Below, one piece after another: positions 48,282 through 59,885 of a stretch of DNA of 64,000 nt. Every line of letters starts with the position of its first letter. The stretch's first letter is position 1. Position numbers and translations under genes: made by a program. This DNA comes from Cryptomeria japonica (taxonomy: Eukaryota; Streptophyta; Pinopsida; Cupressales; Cupressaceae): positions 379,400,179 to 379,464,178 of the forward strand of contig NC_081407.1 in NCBI RefSeq assembly GCF_030272615.1, read 5' to 3'. The notes beneath the pieces are model-generated. The model had not been told where the DNA came from. It made no database searches and was given only the letters and a program-made list of their open reading frames with translations.

Positions 48282-49436
48282 AAACATGTTCAACAACTTC
48301 TCATCCATGACATTTAGTTTCAATCTACCTTCGGGAAACTATAAAATTTGGTTTGGAGATTTGCTAAACATGCACAACATTACTCCATCCAAAAACAATT
48401 CAAATGTCTTCGTTTGGGTAAGTACCTCTCTACTTTCTATGAAACACAAAAGCACAGGTACTGTGGGAGTAGTGCTTGGTATTGTAGGTGCACTCACTAT
48501 TGCTTTGAGTATCGCTTCAATTTTTATTTGGCGGAAGCATCAGCGATGGTCCAATGACAGGCCTGCAAATCCCTCCAATTCTTTTCTGAGAATGTTAGCT
48601 ACAAGGAATTGAAAATTGTGACAAGGAATTTCAAGTCTAAATTGGGGACTGGAGGATTTGGATCTGTGTTTAAAGGATCCCTACCAGATGGAACACTTGT
48701 GACCATAAGAAAAATGTAGGAGTCAAGACAAGATGAGAAACAATTCCGAGCGGAAATCGGTTCTCTTGGGAGCATACAACATGTCAATTTGGTTAGGCTT
48801 CAAGGATTTTTTGCCAAAGGATCAAGGTGGTTGTTGGTTTATGAGTACATGCCCAATGACTCTATCAATTCTTTACTGTTTAAGGGTAATTCCAAAAGTA
48901 AAGGAGAGGTACTCAACTGGAAGACTCAATTTGAGATTGCACTAGGCACTGCAAGGGGGTTACTTTATCTCCATGAGGAATGCAGAGATTGCATCATTCA
49001 CTTTGATGTTAAGGCCAAAAACATTCTACTAGGTAGTAATTTATCACCGAAGATGGCCAATTTTGGGTTGGCAAATCTTGTGGGTAGAGATTTTAGCCAC
49101 GTGCTAACTACTACAAGAGGAATGAGAGGGTACTTGGCTCTAGAGTGGATCTCCGGTCTTCCCATCACTCCCAAAGTTGACGTCTACAATTTTGGTATGA
49201 CACTCTTGGAAATCATTTATGGGTGAAGAAATCTAGACTTAACAGTGCATGATTCAAGTTTATATTACTTTCCCTCATGGGGTGCAACTCAAATTCAGCA
49301 TGGGAAGATGATTAACATTGTGGAGGGGAGTGTTGCAGAGGAGGCAGACATGGAAGAGGTGAGAAGAGCATGTATTGTAGAGTTGTTATGCATTCAGGAG
49401 GAGGAGGAAGTGAGGCCTAGTAAAAGAGTAAGTTGA
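48282..49436 (+). pseudogene. S-domain receptor-like kinase pseudogene 2 (truncated, dead kinase)
   Basis: It starts in the PAN domain (NNFSSMTFSFNLPSGN), keeps the transmembrane segment (GVVLGIVGALTIALS) and most of the kinase, and ends at EEEEVRPS, short of the family C-terminus. A 1-bp loss near 48597 shifts the frame after FLRM. TAG lies near 48718 and TGA near 49224. Four normally invariant kinase features are changed: VAVK to VTIR, HCD to HFD, DFG to NFG and APE to ALE. It is therefore inactive at residue level as well as broken. The cut at 49420-49436 adjoins T-rich minus-strand sequence, probably an insertion. Confidence 0.93.
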
Positions 49437-50170
49437 GCAAGAGCTAAAGAAGCACCCCCATATCCACCACTAACAAAAAATAGAAACCTAAAATTGGGCC
49501 AAAAGAAATAGTAGCCATAGTTTCAGCCAACGGGGAAGAAACCCTACGACAACATGAGAAGTTAGAGCATCCAAAGAAAACAAAAATGGAAAAACCAAGG
49601 GGGCAATATCCCCCTACCAACCCCTCCAAACAAAAACAATAGAAAACATGGTAAAATCAGAAGATAGGAAGAATAATATCATAGCCACCAAAATATAACT
49701 CATCAAAAGGATAGAAATGCCCAAAACCAAGCCAAGAAAGCCACAACCAGAACCAGCAACAGAGTATTTGCCACAAACCAAAACTAGAACAATCATTACA
49801 GATCTAGGAAGAAACACAAAACCCCTCTACAACATGATACACCAAAGGACATGCTCCACTAAAACCACCACAACTCTCCTCATGAAAGCCCTCTCTAAAG
49901 AGGGAAGAGAACAAGAGCAACCAAAAAAGATGTTTCAATCCCCACAGAATATAGAGCCTAATATTCAACATCCTCAGCTCCAACAGTAAGCATAGAGAAA
50001 CACCACCACAACTAAATAAACTAGAGTACACCCATCAAGATCTACATAATGCATAGCCAAGGTCTCAACTAAAGCCTCTAAATCACATATGGAAAACCAC
50101 CAATAGCACTATGGGTAAAAGATAGATTACCCCAAGCTACGAAGAAAGCAGCGGGAGAAAGGGGAAGCTC
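49437..50170 (-). mobile_element. LINE 3'-region-like sequence
   Basis: The minus strand is rich in T and G with patterns such as GGTGGTTTTAGTGG and TTTGTTTGGAGGGG, like the 1.4-kb 3' region of LINE 1 (16740-18165). It abuts the point where kinase pseudogene 2 stops. No poly(A), target duplication or ORF2 piece was found, so this assignment is tentative. Hydrophobic open frames here are base-composition artefacts. Confidence 0.35.
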
Positions 50171-50399
50171 ATGCCAAGCAAATCAAAAACCCATGGAGGA
50201 CCCACATCCAAAAATAGACCCTCCACACATGCACTCGCCACATAGTCAGAAGGCAGAGACACACTCCTCTCTACCAACCCAGGAAAATCCATTTACTCCA
50301 TTGTACTCCTTTGATCCATCTTCACTATTCTCATCGTCCCTGCAAGCGAAACCTCTATTCCCGCTCACTCGCACATTCTCACTCTATTGAGGTGACTTG

Positions 50400-52183
50400 T
50401 TATTCTTTACTAGTATTTGTAGCATATTTCATATTATACTTTTCTATATTACTAAGTTATCTTAGTTAGAAAATTCTGAGTATCATATTGTTTAAATAAT
50501 TTTGTTTTTCTGATAAATTGGTCTCAAAGTCATGTTACATTTGTATTCATTTGATAATTTTAGTTGAAAAACTTATGATCACAAACTAATTTAACTAGAA
50601 GAAATCTAATTTAACTAGAATAAATCTAGATAGACTGTATATTTGACCAAAATTGAATTATTTATAAAATTAAAATAAAAAATATTTGTATCAATAAGTT
50701 GGCTTGAAATGTAGTTCACAACTTTGAAATTTCACTCAGAAACTAAGAGCTAGTATTATCATGTAAAAATTATTTAATGATCAAAATAACACAATTCACC
50801 ATAATATATAAAGTTAATGTTTCAAGAAATACCTTCCAAGTTAAACTTGTTTATCAGTGAACAATATATCACACTATGTTTGTGGCCAATAACATCTATT
50901 AAAATGTTATTACTTAAAAGTTGATATTGAATGTAACTTGCACTTTAAGTACAACCTTTTGTATTATCTCTCTATAATGCTGATGTATAAAATACGTCCA
51001 TATTAGTAGGAGTTATTCACTTATAAGGACTTGAATTGGCATCATTCTTATAGTAAGCACCTCTTATTACTCTAGGCCCAAGCCTAATGGACATGATTAT
51101 ATATGTGTCACAAGATACTAGCACTTACATTCTAATGCTATCAAACAAAAAAATTACTTTGTATATTTTATTCCTACTATTATATTTTGAAAAAATGGTT
51201 AACATTACATTCTATTTTTTAGGTTCAAATGAACGAAAACCTTATGCTTAACTTTTATAGCTTTTATTTAAGTATTTTTCTAGTTCTAATTTTTGTAATG
51301 GTTGTTAGTCTTAACATTGGGTTTTCTCACACCTCATGAGACCCCTTTTGTCTACCTTTTGGCTATTATGTAAGGGTCCAGGCCCTCTCTTGCTTTATCT
51401 AAGCAAAACATTTATAGCTATGTCTAGAGTTAATTCAATTAAGGGTTGTAGATAGAACCACCATTCTCCTTCAACTAATATTCAAGAGTAAAAAAAATTC
51501 TTATACAATTATCAGAAGATGACAAGTATCATCTACATCTACTTTTATTATAATAAACTCATTTATGTAGTTTCTAATGTAGCTTTTTGCAAATGAAATT
51601 TCAATCTAGGCTTTTAATTACTATCTTCATAGTATATGCTTTACAAAAGTAATTATAACCTAATATATTCACAACTTTATGGTGTACATGTGTAGGCATC
51701 ACTTTCATGTACGTTACTACATCTAGCAATTTTTTCATGTTGTAACAATATTATATTTTCTCACCTATAATCTCTTTTCTTAACATAATCTTTCTACTTT
51801 CTACACTATGTACCTTTAACATGAGACCAACAATGCATTTATGATATAAGTTCACCGACTTCTTGTTTCAATGTTTAGAAACAAAAGGAAGGAATATACA
51901 AACAAAAAAACTCTTTACAATTTCATTTTGTACAAACAAGAGGAATTATCATTTTCAAAATTGAAATCATTACATATATTTCCTTCAATTATAAGCAAAT
52001 ATGCAATACAAACATCTTTCAAGTATTGTAAACAATATAATACATATTTCCAAATTTTATAACAACAATATATGATCAATAAAAAAATATAACTCCTTAA
52101 CCTATTAACTTACCTATACTATACTATTGGTATAACCTTTGCAACAATTACTACTAAATTGAGAACAAATAAAACATGTAAGC
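50400..52183. other. AT-rich intergenic region
   Basis: About 1.8 kb of AT-rich sequence downstream of the intact kinase. No gene or ordered repeat recognised. Confidence 0.6.
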
Positions 52184-54616
52184 TTAAATAACATGCCTCT
52201 GTATTTTAGAATGCATTGATCCATTAACATTTTTCTTACTGGTAACATTACCCTGGCTGTAGCTGCTTTCGTCACTTGGGTGTTCTGGCCTAAACGTTGA
52301 GCTCGAAATCTGCGGAGTTTGAGGCTCTATCTTCCCTTCCAGCATCTGCACCACTTGCCCCATGCTAGGCCTCACTTCCTCGTCCTCTTGAATGCATAGC
52401 AACGCTACAACACATGCTCTTCTCACCTCTTCCATGTTTGCCTCCGCTGCAACACCCTCCTCCACAATATTCATCGTGCTCCCCTGCTGAACTTGAGTTG
52501 CAGCCCATGAAGGAAAGTAAAAGTTACTTGAAGCTTGGACATTTAAGTTTACATTTCTTTGTCCCGAAATGATTTCCAAAAGCGTCATACCAAAACTGTA
52601 GACGTCAACCTTAGATGAGATGGGAAGACCAAAGATCCACTCCGGAGCCAAGTACCCTCTGGTTCCTCGTGTGGTGGTCAGGACGCGGCTAAAATCTCTA
52701 CCCACAAGCTTTGCCAGCCCGAAATCCGCTAACTTGGGGGACAAATTACCGTCCAGCAGAATGTTTTCGGGTTTGACATCGCCGTGAATAATGCAATCTC
52801 TGCATTCTTCGTGGAGATAAAGTAACCCTCTTGCAGTGCCTAACGCGATCTCAAATCGGATCTTCCACTCGAGTACCCTCCGTTTACTTTTGGACGGACT
52901 TGTGAACAGAAACGAATTCAGAGAGCCGTTGGGCATGTAATCATAAACCAATAACCGTTGCGACCCTTCTGCACAAAACCCTCTTAGCCTGACTAAATTC
53001 ACATGTTGTATGCTTCCAAGAGAACTGATTTCCGCTCTGAATTGCTTCTCATCTTGCCTCGAACCCTCCATTTTCTTTACGGCCACAAGCGTACCATCTT
53101 GTAGAGATCCTTTAAACACGGAGCCGAATCCTCCCCTCCCTAACTTAGACCTGAAATTCCTCGTTGCAATTTTCAACTCCTTGTAACTAAACATTGTGAG
53201 ACAAGGGTCTGAGAAATCTGCAGGCTTGTCCATCGACCGCAGCTGATGCCTCCGCCAAATTAAAATTGAGCAGATACCTAAAGCAAAGGTGAGTGCACCT
53301 ACAATTCCAAACACTATGCCCACTCTACTTGTTCTTTTGCGTTTCGTAGAAAGATGAGAGGCACCTACCCGAATAAAGACATTTGAATTGCTTTTTGATG
53401 CTGTAGAGTTGCGTATGTTTAGCAAATCTCCGGACCAGATTTGGCAGGGTCCTGAAGGTGGATTGAAACTAAACGTGGTGCACGAACAGTTACGGAGGCA
53501 GCCATTCTCGCAATCTTTCTTTGTGGACGCAGGGTATGAAGAAGCGAAATCATCAGGCAAAGTGACACCAAGGTCAATGAATCTGTCAGTGCTACCATTT
53601 ATGGCATCGCATCTTAATAGACTCTTCCGAACACAGCCACTAGATGCCCAATCTTGCGAGAGCCAGGCACTATTGTCTCTGGGTTTGAAGCCTTCTCCGC
53701 AGCTGCAGAGCTGAAGATTTCTGGAATCGCAAGTTCCGTAGGCACCACAGGTACCATATACATCGCATCCATCTCTGGGCACAGACCAGAACATGCTCCA
53801 TTTACTGCCATCGAATACATACACTCGCACTTGTCCGAACTTAGTCAAGGTGAGACGTATGAGTGCATTAAACGGAGGAACCAACGTATAACTTTCAAAA
53901 AAACCTGAACTATTACTATTAAAGGTGATATTGACCCGACGTTTGTCTGACATTTCTGGAACGCCAGTGTAAGTTTTGCCGTCCCAAGTTCCGGTCTCCC
54001 AATACTGTAAAGAATTGTCCCAGGTCAGCACCAATTGTTTGGCCCCAGATGGATCCGTGTGTAAGGAAAAAAGCCCAGGAGCAGGATCCAATGAATTTTT
54101 CCAAGAGACTAACTTTTGCTGTCCACCGAACACCATCCCTGGCAACCAGGTATCTACAGGATTGTCGAAACTCTGCCAAACAGTTTCAGATTCATTGTCC
54201 TCACTGAGCATTAGAAAATTACCAGAATCCAATAGCACAGCCGTGGAGGCCTTGTTTGTTGTGTTGACAGACCAAATAGATGCCCCGTGTGCATCGAACA
54301 GTACCAGATTACCTTCTCTTGATAGCTTCAAAACGCCTGATCGGTTTCTCGCTGGAGTCGCCCTATTGGCCACCCAAACATACGTCTTCTCTGGTATTTG
54401 GGCATACCAGATGCCAATATACCAGTTGCTTCCAGTTGGGCTGAAGAATCCCAATTCAAATGTGCCGTTCTTTGAAATAATTGTCTGATTTCCAGTAAGC
54501 GAGGCGCCCAACAGAAGAGTATCTCCAGCCTCGACTGCAGCACCATATCTCTGCAATTGAGTAAACACTGTAACTGCAAAAAACATGCAAAAACATAATT
54601 TTGCCCAGTTTTCCAT
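52184..54616 (-). CDS. G-type lectin S-receptor-like serine/threonine kinase (SD-2 type), intact
   Basis: 810 residues in a single exon, the usual architecture for this plant family. Residues 1-28 are a signal peptide. The bulb-type lectin domain is about 30-150 (FELGFFSPTGSNWYIGIW, YVWVANR, LDSGNF). The S-locus glycoprotein region is about 205-280 and the EGF-like segment 284-310 (Cys 284, 290, 296, 304, 306). The PAN domain is about 336-417, the transmembrane helix 432-454 and the kinase 491-765. Kinase motifs: GRGGFG 493-498, Lys514, HGD 611-613 with Lys615 and Asn618, DFG 631-633, APE 657-659. Arg is absent before the catalytic Asp (Gly612), so it is a non-RD kinase, a class often linked to immune receptors. 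A plasma-membrane receptor is expected. Ligand unknown. Closest named type by memory is the At2g19130-like group. Confidence 0.96.
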   Translation of the reverse strand: MENWAKLCFCMFFAVTVFTQLQRYGAAVEAGDTLLLGASLTGNQTIISKNGTFELGFFSPTGSNWYIGIWYAQIPEKTYVWVANRATPARNRSGVLKLSREGNLVLFDAHGASIWSVNTTNKASTAVLLDSGNFLMLSEDNESETVWQSFDNPVDTWLPGMVFGGQQKLVSWKNSLDPAPGLFSLHTDPSGAKQLVLTWDNSLQYWETGTWDGKTYTGVPEMSDKRRVNITFNSNSSGFFESYTLVPPFNALIRLTLTKFGQVRVYVFDGSKWSMFWSVPRDGCDVYGTCGAYGTCDSRNLQLCSCGEGFKPRDNSAWLSQDWASSGCVRKSLLRCDAINGSTDRFIDLGVTLPDDFASSYPASTKKDCENGCLRNCSCTTFSFNPPSGPCQIWSGDLLNIRNSTASKSNSNVFIRVGASHLSTKRKRTSRVGIVFGIVGALTFALGICSILIWRRHQLRSMDKPADFSDPCLTMFSYKELKIATRNFRSKLGRGGFGSVFKGSLQDGTLVAVKKMEGSRQDEKQFRAEISSLGSIQHVNLVRLRGFCAEGSQRLLVYDYMPNGSLNSFLFTSPSKSKRRVLEWKIRFEIALGTARGLLYLHEECRDCIIHGDVKPENILLDGNLSPKLADFGLAKLVGRDFSRVLTTTRGTRGYLAPEWIFGLPISSKVDVYSFGMTLLEIISGQRNVNLNVQASSNFYFPSWAATQVQQGSTMNIVEEGVAAEANMEEVRRACVVALLCIQEDEEVRPSMGQVVQMLEGKIEPQTPQISSSTFRPEHPSDESSYSQGNVTSKKNVNGSMHSKIQRHVI

Positions 54617-54720
54617 CGCTAAATTGTTAGCGAACGAACGAACGTGCCTTAGGCGTTAATATATTTCCTTGAGAGCTTCTAGAGTCGAAAAGTCAAGTGA
54701 AAGAGCCAAGTCAACTCGGA
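54617..54720 (-). promoter_or_regulatory. Core promoter of the intact kinase: TATA-like box and two W-boxes
   Basis: On the minus strand an AAATATATTAAC TATA-like element lies at 54655-54666, about 40 bases before the ATG, implying a very short leader. TTGACT W-box motifs lie at 54691-54696 and 54709-54714 (minus sense). In the distal duplicate the first is kept (55082-55087) and the second is altered to GTGACT. W-boxes bind WRKY factors, which suggests stress or defence control. This is inference from motifs only. Confidence 0.5.
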
Positions 54721-54914
54721 GAGGCCATTAAATTCAAGAGCCGCGTAACCGAAGCCAGAAAAAAATCTAAGTTGCGGGTCATGTTTGCCTTCTCGCGTTG
54801 CGTGTCAAAAGGGTTCACACACACTATCAGTCAATTTTCGATGCACATGGGAAGGTAGAAAAAAATAGTAAAAGTTGACAAAATGATTTATTGATTAAAA
54901 AAACATATTTTTAA

Positions 54915-55007
54915 TCAAGCCTCGACTGCAGCACCATATCTCTGCAATTGAGTAAACACTGTAACTGCAAAAAACATGCAAAAACATAATTTTGCCCTGT
55001 TTTCCAT
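54915..55007 (-). CDS. Signal-peptide-only mini-ORF in the distal promoter copy
   Basis: The distal duplicate keeps an ATG (55007) and encodes 30 residues, MENRAKLCFCMFFAVTVFTQ and ten more, then TGA at 54917-54915 formed at the duplication junction. It equals the signal peptide of the intact kinase with one Trp-to-Arg change. If transcription starts at the distal TATA-like box, this becomes an upstream ORF of the kinase mRNA. Whether it is transcribed or translated cannot be told from sequence. Confidence 0.45.
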   Translation of the reverse strand: MENRAKLCFCMFFAVTVFTQLQRYGAAVEA

Positions 55008-55589
55008 TGCTAAATTGCTAACGAACGAACGAACGTGCCTTGGGCGTTAATATATTTCCTTGAGAGCTTCTAGAGTCGAAAAGTCAAGTGAAAGAGCCAA
55101 GTCACCTCGGAGAGGCCATTAAATTCAAGAGCCGCGTAACCGAAGCCAGAAAAAAATCTAAGTTGCGGGTCATGTTTGCCTTCTCGCGTTGCGTGTCAAA
55201 AGGGTTCCCACACACATCAGTCAATCTTCGATGCACATGGGAAGGTAGAAAAAAATAGTAAAAGTTGACAAAATGATTTATTGATTAAAAAAACATATTT
55301 TTTCCGGTATTTTAAAGAATTAGAGATAGAATGTTCACATAAATATTAACCACACACACATATCATATAATTTTTAATTGTATTTTTTTTAGTTATTAGG
55401 AGCAAAAGATTTGTAATATTTAATATTTCACTTTAAAGGTTATGTCCCATCAAATCTATTGCTAAGGTTAAGTTTGTTTTGTATTTTTTTAAATATGTTT
55501 TAATTTTTTTAAAAATCTATTTTTGAGAATATATTAAAATTATATAATTATATATAATCAATAAGGATTACAATGTTTTCTATTAGTGG

Positions 55590-55745
55590 AACTCAAAAAG
55601 CTATTCTTTTGTATAATCTGAGAGTTGGTGTTGTTTGGAAGGAGCTAGAATTCAACAAGGTAAAAGTTAACTTTGAGGGGGCATCTAAAGGTAATCTAGG
55701 ATTTGGTGGTCCACGTTGTGTGGCAAGGGATCACAATGGCTAATT
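55590..55745 (+). pseudogene. LINE RNase H fragment
   Basis: KVKVNFEGASKGNLGFGG followed by ARDHNG matches the start of the plant LINE RNase H domain (compare INVDGVTKGNLG in LINE A). Only about 50 codons are recognisable before a stop. Flanks are unassigned AT-rich sequence to about 56240. Confidence 0.7.
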
Positions 55746-56247
55746 CTTTGACCAACATGGTGATAAGTGATCTAACTTGATTAATACATCAAATGGTAGT
55801 AATTATCATACTATGCCTCGTAATCTGGAATATTTATGACAATGTTTGAAGTTATAGGGATGCTCAGATATTTCCTACAAGATTGAAGATTTTAGAGAAA
55901 AGATTATGTGAAAGGATGGGTAGGACAAATTGTAATCTCTCTTTTATGATATTCGAGGACAAGAAGTGAGTCACAATTATTAGAGTTTGATAAGAAGAAT
56001 TAGCGACAAATATCTTTCTTGGGAGAGGTGTCCTACGAAAGACTTAAGTGAAATTTTAAGACAAATCAAGACCTCATTATTCACGTTGTCAAGGTTGCTC
56101 TCAGAGATGAATTTCTTAATACTAATCATTGTCACAATGTTAACAAGGACATTTCTGAATACTAATTATAAATCTCTAAACATAGATATGTGACACCAAT
56201 ATTTAGTGCACAAAACTCTTTTTTTTTTAACATATTTTTTAAGTTAA

Positions 56248-56685
56248 TTTTGAAGTGCGATTAATAATGTACCTCTCCATCTTCCACAGCTCTGTGTCCA
56301 CATTAAAAATTCCGCTTCCTAAGAAATCGCGCAGAAGCAACTTCAAATGGGGACCTTTCTCATAGTTCTCGAACCTCGTTTTAAGTACGTGCTTCACAAT
56401 CGCAGGGTTGGCAGTAACATACCCTCTTACTCGGGGGCAGTGTAATTTGGATGTAGGGGAGGGAGAAGTAGAGTGTGAGTCTGAAATCTAGTCGTGAAAC
56501 CTGTTTTTTATCAAGGAAGGGAGAAAGCCAAGTATGGGGTAATGAGTCACCCCAACACTATCATCTCTTTTGCGGAACAAGTGCGCTACCAAAATGAAGG
56601 TGAGAGTCATCAGTGCAACAGAAGAGAGGAATATCTGACAGTGAGCGCCATACTGTGCCATGGTCGCAGCTTGCTTGCACGCCAA
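56248..56685 (-). pseudogene. Cytochrome P450 5' fragment (CYP94/CYP86-like)
   Basis: The minus-strand reading begins MACKQAATMAQYGAHCQIFL with a hydrophobic membrane anchor, then the proline-rich hinge YPILGFLPSLIKNRFHD typical of fatty-acid hydroxylase P450s (clan 86). After a TAG where Trp is expected (HDW), the same frame continues with VRGYVTANPAIVKHVLKTRF, GPHLKLLLRDFLGSGIFNVD and ELWKMER, all at the expected spacing. Homology stops near residue 145. The I-helix, ExxR and heme-binding Cys regions are absent. This is a truncated pseudogene. Intact homologues oxidise fatty acids or jasmonate derivatives at the ER membrane. Confidence 0.8.
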
Positions 56686-56699
56686 ATAAATGTCCTACA

Positions 56700-56990
56700 T
56701 GTAAAATTCATGAGTATGATTAATGACTTATGTATGACTCATGCCTTATGTGGATTCCTGTGCTTTACACCCTGTGTGTATTCAGTGCATACTTCATGCT
56801 CTACATGTATTCATGTGTATGACTCATGCCTTATGCATATTCAAGTAAATACTTCATGTGTTACATGTTTGATTTGTGTCTATTATGTCTTCAACATGGT
56901 TACTTCATGGGTGTATGTACCCACCTAATGTATACACTTCATGTTTGATGTGTCTCCAAACAAGTTTATTCCATGAGTAGTTTTATGAGT
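56700..56990. repeat. Imperfect short repeats (CATG-rich)
   Basis: Variants of TATGACTCATGCCTTATG and ATACTTCATG(T/C) recur at roughly 50-60 base spacing. Irregular minisatellite-like sequence next to the P450 fragment start. Confidence 0.55.
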
Positions 56991-58900
56991 ACTTATAAAT
57001 GTTCCAAGAGCTATATTCTTGCATTCAAATTAAATGGCATGTATGTTTTAGATTATGAAGACACATTTGTTTGTAAATAAAACACTACTAAAAATAGCAT
57101 AGGAATGGTTGAACATTAAAATGCCATGAAAACCTATAAGTTTGATTCCATGGGATAGAAAGAAAGAGCACATGGAAATATGTATGCATCAACACCATAA
57201 AGTGAGCATGCAAGAAACTAATGAGTATGGTAAGAAAATGTGTTGAGAATAATAACAACTCACCATGTATCCATGATAGACACTAAGATGCTAAGGCATG
57301 GGACAATAATCATAAGATCATGAGAGGGGTAGTCTATAATAGAAACACCATCCTCTAGGGAATGATTGTGACAAGTTTACATAACAAGAAATCTTAGTCT
57401 CTAAGTCAAATAATATGTCCTAGATATCAACATTAAATTTAGAAAATATCAAGCATTCTTGACATCAAAATAAACACATTTCTTATTCACTCTGCACAAC
57501 ACTAAGTGATACAACCTCTCTATACCTTTTGAGAAAATTATCTTGCAAATTGACATAAGGCCTACCCACAACTTATGGAGCAAGAACATAGACAACTTCG
57601 TATACTAATCACGAATAATGCGTAATGGTGAATATAAAGTCTCTTCCATTTTCTAAATCTAAACAATACTTATCCAAATAATCAAACATATGTTAGGACT
57701 ACAAAATTTGCATTTAGTTTTTGTCATAAGGGGTTTGCCTATTGGTTGTCAATTTTAAGTTCATAAAATGGGGTTTATTTTCATTGATTTTCACTTGCGA
57801 AGGGATTTTATTTTTAAAGTCTTATCACTTCCCTTAGTTTCCCTTTGTATGTTTTCCCTAGTCACAACGTTGTTATGGCCCCTTTGGACCCTCATATTAG
57901 TTGCACGTTGTCAAAACCTTGTGTTATGTTTATGCCCTGCATCCCCACAAGGTGGTTTTCATTTGTAAACTTTATGATTGTGGATTCGCGGGCTTAATTG
58001 TTTAGTAAGTTGAGAGGATTCCACATCGGGCCACAAGGTGATAAGCATTGTTGAATTTTTTATAGCAGGCTCGTGGAAGATGTCAAAGCCAGTAAACATA
58101 TCCCACATCCTCGCATGGAGGCTAAAGGTTAACAGAAGCATGTTGAGGGCTTGCGGGAAAATAAAAGTGCAAGGATTTAATTGAGGCTTTAGTACCCCGC
58201 ATCCCCACATGCATATTCCACAAAGTCTAAAGAGATTAGTGGGCGTGTGAAACGAAGGTGGATTCTATATTAGCTAGAAGTGGGTATTTTGTAGCCCCGT
58301 AGAGGTGAAGCCAAAGGAAATAAAAGGCTTGCAGGAGTGCAATAGCTCTTTGATGACTTTTCAACAAGGATACATGGCACTCCTGACACATCAAAAAAGC
58401 TCCATGTGGATTTCAACACAAGTATAGCCACATTATAATTGACTACTTCAAATGCAAATGAGTATTCAAGAAACAATTCACCACTACTCTATGGAATTAG
58501 GGGAATCTAGGCCTACATACACACAAAAGTATTCTATGCGCTCAAAAGAATCCCTCTTGAAAGCATATATCTCTTGAAATTGGTCATCTTAAAGCTTCAA
58601 CACATGTGATGAGCTTAAAAAATGCTCATAATTTGGATGTTTTGATAAAACTTTTAAATGCCTTTACTTTTGTTATTTCATGGATGTTCAAACTTTGTGA
58701 AATCTTTTTGGGATATCCTGTAGCAAGAGACTTTTATATTCCTGCAACTCTTTGTGATTAACTTGATTGCATTTATTGCCCCGTTGACTCCCTAAAATGA
58801 CTGGTATATCGTATACAGTTTTTGAATGATGAAGTAAATCTAAAATGTGTGATTAATGAATGGATATCGTGTATGTGCCATACGCCTTTTCTGTTGCCTG
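56991..58900. other. Intergenic region
   Basis: About 1.9 kb without a supportable gene. Part of it could belong to the 5' LTR of the downstream Athila-like element, whose left boundary I could not fix. Confidence 0.5.
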
Positions 58901-59885
58901 TTACCTTTTGTTTCGCAGGTTGTTGAAGAATGATAGAGTCAAGCGCAACCAATCTCGGCCTTGCAGTAAAGTCCATTTCCTGCACGACTTCGAGGAAGCT
59001 CCGGCAAAGACTCTTTGACTGAAATCATGGGAAAGAATTTTAATGACAAAGAGTGGAGTGCTAGATTCTCTCTGGATCGGGTTGAACGCATAAACTCATT
59101 TATGAAGTTTGTTCCTTGATTTGAGGATACTTCCACGTCTTTCTTTAATGGAGTTAGTTAGTTAGTTGCTCCCCTGTTTTTAAATAAAGCTTCTCCTCCT
59201 GCGCGAGAAAGAAAAAGAAGGATAGAATAAAAATAGTAGATGTCATGTAAGAATTAGGATGATAATGAAAGACAGAATCTGTTTAACCAGAAGCAGAGTT
59301 TGTTGTTAGTTTCCATATCAACAAAACAATGTATATCATTCTGTTTTTATGAATAAAGTTCAATGAAGTTCTGAGTTTCGTATCTGCGTAATCAGGAGAT
59401 GCTTGCTAAGGGGGCCCACTTAGTAGGTATCTGTAGCTAGTTAGTTAGTTGTTCTTTCCTGTTAAGCTTCAGTTTGCTTTCATCTTTAAAGTTTTTATAC
59501 AAACTCAACTTTACATTGCTCCTGCAGCACAAGGAATCCATCACTGTGTCTGTTCCTACAGCATAAGGCCAATTCATAGTTTGTGTTTCAGTTGTAGTTA
59601 TTATGGTTTCTGTCATAATCAAATCATAGTTGAGTTAAAAAGCTTTGCATTACCTTCCTGTAGCGTAGGTAGGATTTCTTTTCAGTATGTATTTCCGCTA
59701 GGATTTGACCAAAATAAGTTCCTAGTGCATATATTTTGCTGCGCCATTTAAAGTATACGTCCCCTGGTTTGACAAGTAAATGAATGTCTACAGAGAGAGA
59801 TATTGGTCACCTGTTGGAATGCCCAATTCCCAGGAAAATTTTTACTATGATTTTCATATCCTATTGTGGGCGCGACCATCATTTT

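Larger units (their letters stand above)
54527..55301 (-). repeat. Tandem duplication of kinase promoter and signal-peptide region
   Basis: 54527-54911 and 54918-55301 are direct copies, offset 390-391 bases and about 97 percent alike. Each holds the first ~90 coding bases, the start codon, the AACGAACGAACG leader, the TATA-like box and ~250 bases of promoter. The proximal copy drives the intact kinase. The distal copy is left upstream in the same orientation. Confidence 0.95.

Noticed and set aside
58910-59040. Possible terminal exon (TTTCGCAG acceptor, then LLKNDRVKRN and FLHDFEEAPAKTL)
   Set aside because: No upstream exon was found, and it may lie in the 5' LTR of the Athila-like element. 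Too weak to annotate.
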